A stretch of 22,300 nucleotides of DNA, taken from the NCBI GenBank assembly GCA_964580565.1, contig CAZOLN010000031.1:1-22300 (forward strand). Reading direction: 5' to 3'. The notes under the pieces were generated by a model. That model was not told where the DNA came from. It made no database searches and saw only the letters and a list, made by a program, of their open reading frames with translations. The position numbers and the translations under genes are program-made. This document shows positions 1-5,616 of this stretch, one piece after another. Every line of letters starts with the position of its first letter. Position 1 is the first letter of the stretch. This DNA is from DUEL01 sp964580565 (lineage in GTDB: Bacteria > Chloroflexota > Anaerolineae > B4-G1 > DUEL01).

Positions 1-1091
1 TCCCGCCCTGCGTCCAGCGCCGCGCCGAAGACGATCTTCTGGAACAGGTCGGGACGGACCGCGCCGGAGCAGGAGGTGGTGAAGAGCACCCCGCCGGGGC
101 GGAGCAGCCGGAAGGCCAGCAGGTTGATGTCCTTATAGGCCCGGGCCGCCCGCTCGACGTCCTTGACCGCCGGGGCGAACTTCGGCGGGTCCAGCACCAC
201 CACGTCGAAGGTCCGCCCCTCGTTCCAGAAACGCCGCAGGACGCGGAAAAGGTTCCCTTCGACGAACTCGTGCCGCCCGATCTCCTCCCCGTTGAGGCTC
301 AGGTTCTGCCGGGCCGTTCCCAGGGCCATCCCGGACGCCTCCACCAGCGTCACCCGGCTCGCGCCGCCCGCCACCGCGTACACGGCGAACGCACCGGTGT
401 AGGCGAACCCGTCCAGTACCTCCGCCCCTTCGCAGAAGGCGGGCAAGCGAGCCCGGTTCTCCCGCTGGTCGAGGTAGAAGCCGGTCTTCTGACCGGACCG
501 CAGATCCACCCAGAAGCGGTGCCCGTTCTCCAGCACCTCCACGAGGTGGGGCGGTTCCTTCCCCCGTATCCGACCGGTCCGGAGGGGGAGCCCCTCCTTC
601 TCACGGGCCTCCACGTCGGACCGCTCGAAGATCCCCCGCGGAGAGAGCAGGTCGCCGAGGGCGTCCAGGATCGGCCCTCGCTGCTTCTCCACCCCTGTCG
701 TCAGAAACTGCACGACGAGGAAGTCGGCGTACCGGTCGACGATCAGGCCGGGCAGCCCGTCCGATTCGGCGTGGACCAGCCGGTAGGCGGTGGTGGAGGG
801 GTCGTCGGCGAGGGCGGAGCGGGCGGCGACGGCCCGCTCCAACCGGCGACGCCAGAAGGCGGTGTCGATGGCCTCGTCCGGATCCCAGGTGAGGATCCGG
901 ACGGTGATCTGGGAGCGGCGGCTGTAGGTGCCGCGGGCCAGCCACTGACCGCCCGCGCTGTACACCTCCACCACGTCCCCGTTGGCAGGGCTTCCCTCGA
1001 TGCGCCCGATCGCTCCGGAGAAGATCCAGGGGTGGCGGCGCAGCACCGACTGCTCGCGCCCTTTTTTTAAGTATATCTGCGGTGTGGTCAT
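1..1091 (-). CDS. rlmI: 23S rRNA (cytosine-C5)-methyltransferase, RlmI-like (3' end outside window)
   Basis: SAM-dependent rRNA methyltransferase of the RlmI/YccW family (COG1092), which makes m5C on 23S rRNA (C1962 in E. coli). I translated the minus strand directly: an N-terminal PUA-like segment (LKKGREQSVLRRHPWIFSGA), a middle linker domain, then a Rossmann methyltransferase domain. Visible motifs are a SAM-binding segment VLDGFAYTGAFAVYA, motif IV DPPKFA at about D301, and motif VI TTSCSG with the probable catalytic Cys341. The reading runs off the window after AALDAGR, the usual sequence shortly before the family C-terminus, so roughly 30-40 residues are missing. The ATG at 1091 is preceded by AAGGAG eight bases upstream. 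The gene lies 70 bp downstream of tRNA-Met on the same strand and may be co-transcribed with the tRNAs. The exact target base is inferred from the family. Confidence 0.93.
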   Translation of the reverse strand, partial: MTTPQIYLKKGREQSVLRRHPWIFSGAIGRIEGSPANGDVVEVYSAGGQWLARGTYSRRSQITVRILTWDPDEAIDTAFWRRRLERAVAARSALADDPSTTAYRLVHAESDGLPGLIVDRYADFLVVQFLTTGVEKQRGPILDALGDLLSPRGIFERSDVEAREKEGLPLRTGRIRGKEPPHLVEVLENGHRFWVDLRSGQKTGFYLDQRENRARLPAFCEGAEVLDGFAYTGAFAVYAVAGGASRVTLVEASGMALGTARQNLSLNGEEIGRHEFVEGNLFRVLRRFWNEGRTFDVVVLDPPKFAPAVKDVERAARAYKDINLLAFRLLRPGGVLFTTSCSGAVRPDLFQKIVFGAALDAGR

Positions 1092-1130
1092 CGAGGATGC
1101 TCCTTGGGGTTGTGGTATCGGAGACGATCC

Positions 1131-1154
1131 GCCCCCGGCCGACGAGCCGGGGGC
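1131..1154 (-). other. GC-rich hairpin between tRNA-Met and rlmI
   Basis: A perfect 9-bp inverted repeat (GCCCCCGGC / GCCGGGGGC) with a 6-base loop starts eight bases past the tRNA-Met 3' end, in the rlmI leader. No U-run follows it on the minus strand, so it is not a classical intrinsic terminator. It could attenuate the tRNA transcript or guide 3' processing. The structure is seen; the function is inferred. Confidence 0.5.
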
Positions 1155-1161
1155 GTTGCGA

Positions 1162-1234
1162 TGGGCCCGGCAGGATTCGAACCTGCAACCAACCGGTTAT
1201 GAGCCGGTTGCTCTGACCGTTGAGCTACGGGCCC
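1162..1234 (-). tRNA. tRNA-Met (CAT), elongator type
   Basis: A 73-base cloverleaf: 7-bp acceptor stem GGGCCCG/CGGGCCC, D arm GCTC...GAGC, anticodon stem ACCGG/CCGGT around loop CTCATAA, T arm GCAGG-TTCGAAT-CCTGC, and discriminator A. G1 pairs with C72, so it lacks the unpaired first position of initiator tRNA-fMet. An Ile2 tRNA whose CAT anticodon is modified to lysidine remains possible. CCA is not encoded. It is the last tRNA of the Pro-Gly-Met cluster. Confidence 0.93.
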
Positions 1235-1260
1235 GAATGGACGTCGCTGTTCGGCTACGA

Positions 1261-1311
1261 CCACAGAGACACAGAGGGTGCTTGGTTTGGGTGTCCTCTG
1301 TGGCCCTGTGG
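1261..1311. repeat. CACAGAG palindromic repeat, copy A (short)
   Basis: A 17-bp imperfect inverted repeat: left arm 1261-1277 (CCACAGAGACACAGAGG), right arm 1295-1311, two mismatches, 17-base loop. It fills the spacer between tRNA-Gly and tRNA-Met. The arms share the CACAGAG core with the copy at 1488-1568 and resemble the GACGCAGAG copy at 21882-21938. This looks like a dispersed intergenic palindromic repeat; no coding capacity is apparent. Confidence 0.8.
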
Positions 1312-1321
1312 GAACGATCAG

Positions 1322-1392
1322 AGCGGGCGGCGGGAATCGAACCCGCAACAGCAGCTTGGAAGGCTGCGGCAATACCATTTTGCAACGCCCGC
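1322..1392 (-). tRNA. tRNA-Gly (TCC)
   Basis: A 71-base cloverleaf with acceptor stem GCGGGCG/CGCCCGC, anticodon stem GCAGC/GCTGC around a loop carrying TCC, T arm GCGGG-TTCGATT-CCCGC, and discriminator U, usual for tRNA-Gly. CCA is not encoded. It is the middle gene of the Pro-Gly-Met cluster, seven bases downstream of tRNA-Pro in the direction of transcription. Confidence 0.95.
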
Positions 1393-1399
1393 GTGTCAG

Positions 1400-1474
1400 T
1401 CGGGGCGGCCGGACTTGAACCGGCGAACCTCCCGGACCCAAACCGGGCGCTCTGCCTGTCTGAGCTACGCCCCG
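1400..1474 (-). tRNA. tRNA-Pro (TGG)
   Basis: A 75-base cloverleaf with acceptor stem CGGGGCG/CGCCCCG (C1-G72 start, typical of tRNA-Pro), anticodon stem CCCGG/CCGGG around loop TTTGGGT (anticodon TGG), T arm GCCGG-TTCAAGT-CCGGC, and discriminator A. CCA is not encoded. It is the first gene of the tRNA cluster, about 90 bases after the predicted transcription start, with palindromic repeat copy B in its leader. Confidence 0.95.
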
Positions 1475-1487
1475 ATGATTGGTTCTC

Positions 1488-1568
1488 ACCACAGAGACAC
1501 AGAGAGCACAGAGTTCCAGAAGATCCTCTCTATCAACGGTTTCTCTGTGTCCTCTGTGCCTCTGTGGT
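1488..1568. repeat. CACAGAG palindromic repeat, copy B (long)
   Basis: A 26-bp inverted repeat: left arm 1488-1513 (starts ACCACAGAGACACAGAG), right arm 1543-1568 (ends CCTCTGTGGT), three mismatches, 29-base loop. It lies wholly within the leader between the tRNA promoter (-10 at 1572-1577) and tRNA-Pro, so it should be transcribed as a long hairpin just ahead of the tRNAs. Confidence 0.85.
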
Positions 1569-1571
1569 TAA

Positions 1572-1600
1572 AGTATACCGCTGTTAGGCTCTTCCGTCAA
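1572..1600 (-). promoter_or_regulatory. Promoter of the tRNA-Pro/Gly/Met operon
   Basis: On the minus strand TTGACG (1595-1600), a 17-base spacer, and TATACT (1572-1577) give a near-consensus housekeeping sigma promoter facing the tRNAs. The -35 box contains the TGA stop codon of the upstream propeller-protein gene, so the two units abut without spare sequence. Expected start of transcription is about 1565. Confidence 0.8.
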
Positions 1601-3486
1601 GGTGCCCAGGAGATCCGCTGGTCCATCCAGCCGGGCATCGTATCCCCCAGGGAGATGATCGGGCGGGCGTTTGCCCCGGTGGGGTCCGCCAGGTAGATCG
1701 CCCACTGGTCGTCCCGGTAGCCCACGAAGATGAGCGCGGAGCCGTCGGGCGCCCACGCGGGCAGCGCTTCGATGTCCGGCGTGTCCACCAGGACCTGCAC
1801 GCCCCCGCTGATGTGCAGGAGGTAGAGGTCCCAATCCCCGGCGTGATCCGACATATAGGCCAGCATCTCGCCGTTAGGGTGCCAGTGGAGGCCGATGTCG
1901 TTCCGGTCGCCGGTCAACCGCCGGGGCGGCCGGTCGTCGTCCGGGTTGTCGATGAAAATGCCACACCCCTCGTCGTCGCAGCCGGTCCACGCCAACAGGC
2001 CCGACGGTCCCCAGGCTGGCCCCCACCCGGGTGCGAGCGGTTCCGGCTCGCCAGTCCCGTCGGTGCGGGCGATGTAGATGTAGCCGTCTTGCGCGGCGTA
2101 GGCGTACCGGCTCCCGTCGGGGGAGAGGGTGGGAGAGGACGCACCGGGGTCGGCTCGAAGCGTCACCGGCTGCCCGCCGGGTCGAATGAGGGAGATGCCG
2201 GGAGCGATGAGGTTGCGGTAGATCAGCCGGTCGCTCCCCCAGAGCCAGGATGGCTGGTCGGCCCCTGCGGCGATGCGGACCGGCCCGCCACCGCCCGCGA
2301 CGAGGATGTAGATGTCATACAGCCCGGTCTGGGGATTGTACGCTGGGTAGGCCAGCCGTCCGACCCGGAAGTCGGGGACGGTGTAGGTGTTGGTGGTGGG
2401 CAGAGTCCCGGTGATCGGCGGGATCGGCGTCGGCGTGGCGGCGGCGCAGACCTCGGCTGCCTGATCCCGCTTCTGCTGCAGGACCTCGCTCTGCAGGAGT
2501 TCCAACGCGCGGGCGTACTCGGCCGCTGCCGGGCACATCTCCCCCTCCTCGGCCCACAGGTCGCCGTAGAGGACGTGGGCTTGATAGAGGCGGGTGTAGA
2601 CGTCGCGGTAGGCCGGGGCCAGGGTGTACAACTCCTCGAGCCGCCGGATGCACTGCTCCCAGTCCACCCCCCAGTAGCCCAGCGCGGTCAGGTACCGGTG
2701 GGCCATCTCCCGTTCCCACAGCGCCTCTTGGGGAAGCGGGCAGATCTGCTGGGCTTGATCGAGATAGAAGATGCCTTTCTCCAGGGGGGCGTCCTCCCCC
2801 TCCTCGCTCAGGAGGGCCATTCCATACTGGTAGAGGCTGGTGCAGAGCATCTCCTCTACCTCGTCCCGGCGGTAGTCGGGGTCGAAGCCGCGCAACTGGC
2901 TCAGCGCCTCGATCGCCGGTTCCCAGTCCTCCGCCTGGAAGGCGGCCTCTCCGCGGACGAACAGTTCGGCGGTGATGTCCTCCCGTGCCTGGGAGGTGGG
3001 GGTGGGGCGGGCGGCCAGCCGCGCCATCGCCTCGTCCAGCCCCTGGGCCGCCAGGGGGTCGTCCGGGTTAAGTTGGAGGGCGTACCGGAACTCGGCAATA
3101 GCCTGCTCGTACTCTCCGCTGTCCAGATAGGCCAGTCCTCGAGCGTAGTGGTCGGCGGCGGCGGTGGCGCTACGGGCGGCCCGTTCGACCTCGCCCTGTC
3201 GGTAGCCGGCGTAGATTCCGACGGCGGTGGCGAGGAGCAACATCGCCAGGAAGATCAAGAGAGAGCCGAGCACAAAGCGGACCCGTTGCCAGAGGGTTGG
3301 CGGGGGAGGGGGTTCCTCCTGCGACTGGGAGAGGAGGATGGGGATGGTCTCATCCAAAGCGGTCGAAAGGCGGGCCTGGCGATCCTTTCGTCGCTTGATC
3401 GGCTGGGTCTCTTCGACATTTAAGCCACATTGAGGGCAGAGCGTGAGGTGCTCTGGCACCTCGTAGCCACAATCCGGACAGCGCAT
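1597..3486 (-). CDS. Membrane-anchored zinc-ribbon / TPR / beta-propeller (PD40) protein
   Basis: 629 aa. The N-terminus is a zinc ribbon (Cys3, Cys6, Cys17, Cys20: CPDCGYEV...CPQCGL). A basic and proline-rich linker follows, then one transmembrane helix at about 71-94. Next come TPR-like helical repeats (113-146, ARGLAYLDSGEYEQAIAEF...; 172-210; weaker units to about 350), a Thr/Pro linker (about 352-370), and a C-terminal TolB/WD40-like region with repeated xxSPDGSRYAYA, HPNGEMLAYMSD and APDGSALIFVG blades. By topology the ribbon is cytosolic and the TPR and propeller are outside. No catalytic motif is seen, so it is probably a scaffold or sensor; its partner is unknown. The ATG at 3486 follows its own promoter; the stop codon overlaps the tRNA operon promoter. 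A specific function cannot be assigned. Confidence 0.88.
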   Translation of the reverse strand: MRCPDCGYEVPEHLTLCPQCGLNVEETQPIKRRKDRQARLSTALDETIPILLSQSQEEPPPPPTLWQRVRFVLGSLLIFLAMLLLATAVGIYAGYRQGEVERAARSATAAADHYARGLAYLDSGEYEQAIAEFRYALQLNPDDPLAAQGLDEAMARLAARPTPTSQAREDITAELFVRGEAAFQAEDWEPAIEALSQLRGFDPDYRRDEVEEMLCTSLYQYGMALLSEEGEDAPLEKGIFYLDQAQQICPLPQEALWEREMAHRYLTALGYWGVDWEQCIRRLEELYTLAPAYRDVYTRLYQAHVLYGDLWAEEGEMCPAAAEYARALELLQSEVLQQKRDQAAEVCAAATPTPIPPITGTLPTTNTYTVPDFRVGRLAYPAYNPQTGLYDIYILVAGGGGPVRIAAGADQPSWLWGSDRLIYRNLIAPGISLIRPGGQPVTLRADPGASSPTLSPDGSRYAYAAQDGYIYIARTDGTGEPEPLAPGWGPAWGPSGLLAWTGCDDEGCGIFIDNPDDDRPPRRLTGDRNDIGLHWHPNGEMLAYMSDHAGDWDLYLLHISGGVQVLVDTPDIEALPAWAPDGSALIFVGYRDDQWAIYLADPTGANARPIISLGDTMPGWMDQRISWAP

Positions 3487-3528
3487 TGGTCCCTTAACTG
3501 GAGAGTTTTTTCCGGCTCGAGCGGGGCG

Positions 3529-3557
3529 ATTATAGTCCTTTTTATCGGTCTTGTCCA
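3529..3557 (-). promoter_or_regulatory. Promoter of the zinc-ribbon/TPR/propeller gene
   Basis: On the minus strand TGGACA (3552-3557), a 17-base spacer and TATAAT (3529-3534) lie 43 bases ahead of the ATG at 3486. It is divergent from, and does not overlap, the efp promoter at 3574-3601. Confidence 0.75.
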
Positions 3558-3573
3558 GCGAGCCACCGTAGGT

Positions 3574-3601
3574 TTGACGGCCCTCTCAAGGCTGGTATAA
3601 T
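3574..3601 (+). promoter_or_regulatory. Promoter of the efp operon (extended -10)
   Basis: TTGACG (3574-3579), a 16-base spacer and TATAAT (3596-3601) preceded by TGG, an extended -10. The expected start near 3608 gives a leader of about 20 bases containing the strong GAAGGAGG ribosome-binding site before the ATG at 3631. Confidence 0.85.
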
Positions 3602-3630
3602 CTTTTCAAAAGCAACTGAAGGAGGCAGGA

Positions 3631-4188
3631 ATGATCGATGTAAACGATCTTCGTCGCGGCACCACCTTTATCCTCGACGGAGAGTTGTACAAGGTGCTGG
3701 AGTATCAGCACTACAAACCCGGTCGGGGCAACGCCATCATCCGCACCAAACTCCGCAACCTCCGCACCGGCGCAACCATCCAGCGCAACTTCCTCTCCGG
3801 CGACCGAGTTCAGGAGATTCGCATCGAGCGGCGTGGGGTCCAGTACCTCTACAACGACGGCGACCTCTATTACTTTATGGATACCGAGACCTACGACCAG
3901 ATGGCCTTGTCCGCCGCTGCCTTGGAGGGACAGACCGGTTATTTGAAGGAAGGGATGGAACTGGTGATCGCCGTGTACGAGGGGCAACCCCTGGAGGTCG
4001 AACTGCCGACGACGGTGGATCTGGAGGTGGTGGAGACCGAGGCAGCGGTGGCCGGAGATACGGCGACCAGTGTGACGAAGAAGGCCACCCTGGAGACCGG
4101 CCTCGAGGTCCAGGTTCCCCTCTTCGTGCAGACGGGCGACGTCGTTCGCGTGGACACCCGGACCGGCGAATACGTCACCCGCGTGTGA
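3631..4188 (+). CDS. efp: Translation elongation factor P
   Basis: 185 aa, the usual full length. EF-P binds between the ribosomal P and E sites and relieves stalling at consecutive prolines. The KOW-like domain (about 1-62) is followed by the two OB-fold domains, with the EF-P signature near the C-terminus (ATLETGLEVQVPLFVQTGD, then VDTRTGEYVTRV). The loop that reaches the peptidyl centre reads KPGRGNA, placing Arg32 where E. coli has the modified Lys34. The same arginine occurs in Thermus EF-P and in the rhamnosylated EF-P of Pseudomonas. No modification enzyme is adjacent. GAAGGAGG lies five bases before the ATG. It is the first gene of a five-gene same-strand run. Confidence 0.97.
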   Translation: MIDVNDLRRGTTFILDGELYKVLEYQHYKPGRGNAIIRTKLRNLRTGATIQRNFLSGDRVQEIRIERRGVQYLYNDGDLYYFMDTETYDQMALSAAALEGQTGYLKEGMELVIAVYEGQPLEVELPTTVDLEVVETEAAVAGDTATSVTKKATLETGLEVQVPLFVQTGDVVRVDTRTGEYVTRV

Positions 4189-4204
4189 TGGGGCCGCCCC
4201 GGAG

Positions 4205-5605
4205 ATGTCCGCCGCTCCCATCCGCAGTGCAGAGCAGGATCGCGCTGGACGGAAGAAGCAGGCCGTCGCGCTGGGCTCTGTCCTCACCTCCGCCTTCCTG
4301 GCCTCCGCCAAACTGGTCATCGGTCTGATCACAGGCAGCCTGGCGGTCCTGGCCCAGGCTGCCGACAACGGGCTGGACCTCGTGATCGCGTTGATGACCT
4401 ACCTGGCGGTCCGCTTGGCGGAGCGCCCCCCCGACGAGGACCATCCCTACGGCCACGGCAAGGTAGAGAGCCTTTCCGCCCTTTTCGAGACGGCCCTTCT
4501 GGTGGTGACCTGTGGTGGCATCGTCTACCAGGCCGCTCGCCGTTTGATGACCGGCCAGGCGGACGTCCGCTACCCTGGCATCGCCGTCGGCGTCATGCTC
4601 TTTTCCATCGGTGTGGACCTGGTGCGGACGGCGGTCCTGCGTCGGACGGCCCGCCGGTACCACAGCCAGGCCCTGGCTGCGGACGCGCTCAATTTCACCG
4701 GGGACATCCTCAGTTCCGCCCTGGTCATCGCTGGCCTCTTCTTCGTCGAATGGGGGGTCTCCTGGGCCGACCCCCTGGCGGCGTTGGTGGTGGCCGGCGT
4801 GGTGCTGACCGGTGCGCTGCGGCTGGCGCGGGAGGCGGTGGACGCCCTTCTGGACCGGGAGCCGGCGGACCTGGCGAGGCGGATCCGGGAGGTCGTGGAG
4901 GGGGTAGAGGGGGTCATCACCTGCCGCGAGTTGCGGGTCCGCCGCGTGGGGGCCAAGACCTTCGCCGAGGTCACCATCGGGGTGGACCGGGCTGCCGGGG
5001 TGGAGGCGGCCCACGAGGTGGCCTCCGCGGTGGAGGCGGCCCTCCAATCCCAACTGGCCCCGGTGGATGTGGTGGTCCACGTGGAACCGGCCCCCCGCCC
5101 CGACGAGACCCCCGTCGAGCAGGTCGTCCTCCTGGCCCAACGGCACGGCCTGCCGGTCCACCAGGTCTTCGTCCGCCAGGGGGCGGACGGTCTGGTGGTG
5201 GACCTGCACTGTGAGGTGGAAGGCACCCTCTCGCTGCGCGAGGCCCACGATCTGGCCTCCCGGCTGGAGGAGGAGATCCGCGGGGCGATCCCCGGCACCG
5301 CCCGGGTGATCACCCACATCGAGCCGCAGCGCGGCGGCGTCGTCGGCCTGGACGAAGATCCCCGGATGCGGGAGCGGGTGGAGACGGCGGTGGAGGAGGC
5401 CGCCCGGGAGGTGGACGGCGTCGCCGGGTGTCACCAGGTGGAGGTCAGTTACAGCGAGGGCCACTACGTGATCAGCCTTCACTGCGAGATCGACGGCGGG
5501 GCCTCTGTCGAGGAGGCCCATCGCATCGCCAGCGAACTCGAACGTCACCTTCACCACCGCTTCCCCCACGTCCGTCAGGTCATCGTTCACACGGAGCCGG
5601 TTTAG
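4205..5605 (+). CDS. Cation diffusion facilitator transporter with three C-terminal ZT-dimer-like modules
   Basis: 466 aa; typical CDF proteins are about 300. It exports divalent metal cations in exchange for protons across the cytoplasmic membrane. The membrane domain (about 18-205) has the TM2 pair D54/D58 (ADNGLDL), the HPYGHGK loop (80-86), and a TM5 segment ADALNFTGD, where the usual HxxxD reads N163xxxD167. The cytosolic part holds three tandem modules of about 75-85 residues (roughly 213-298, 302-388, 395-466). Modules two and three share V-DLHCEVEG / ISLHCEIDG and EAHxxASxLE patterns, and all end in xHxEP. One such dimerisation module is normal. The gene starts 16 bp after efp. The start at 4205 has only GGAG immediately before it, so the exact start is less sure. 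Substrate (Zn, Fe, Mn, Co or other) cannot be read from sequence. Confidence 0.92.
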   Translation: MSAAPIRSAEQDRAGRKKQAVALGSVLTSAFLASAKLVIGLITGSLAVLAQAADNGLDLVIALMTYLAVRLAERPPDEDHPYGHGKVESLSALFETALLVVTCGGIVYQAARRLMTGQADVRYPGIAVGVMLFSIGVDLVRTAVLRRTARRYHSQALAADALNFTGDILSSALVIAGLFFVEWGVSWADPLAALVVAGVVLTGALRLAREAVDALLDREPADLARRIREVVEGVEGVITCRELRVRRVGAKTFAEVTIGVDRAAGVEAAHEVASAVEAALQSQLAPVDVVVHVEPAPRPDETPVEQVVLLAQRHGLPVHQVFVRQGADGLVVDLHCEVEGTLSLREAHDLASRLEEEIRGAIPGTARVITHIEPQRGGVVGLDEDPRMRERVETAVEEAAREVDGVAGCHQVEVSYSEGHYVISLHCEIDGGASVEEAHRIASELERHLHHRFPHVRQVIVHTEPV

Positions 5606-5616
5606 GAGGGAAAGCG

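Noticed and set aside
1162..1234. Initiator tRNA-fMet
   Set aside because: The first base pair is G-C and the anticodon stem lacks the three G-C pairs typical of initiators.
1813..3423. 536-codon plus-strand frame opposite the TPR/propeller gene
   Set aside because: The minus-strand gene has a zinc ribbon, membrane helix, TPR pattern, promoter and plausible start; the plus frame has none.
5428..5616. Upstream extension of the UPF0182 frame
   Set aside because: It would overlap 178 bases of the CDF gene, and its translation is out-of-frame junk; ATG 5617 has a proper ribosome-binding site.
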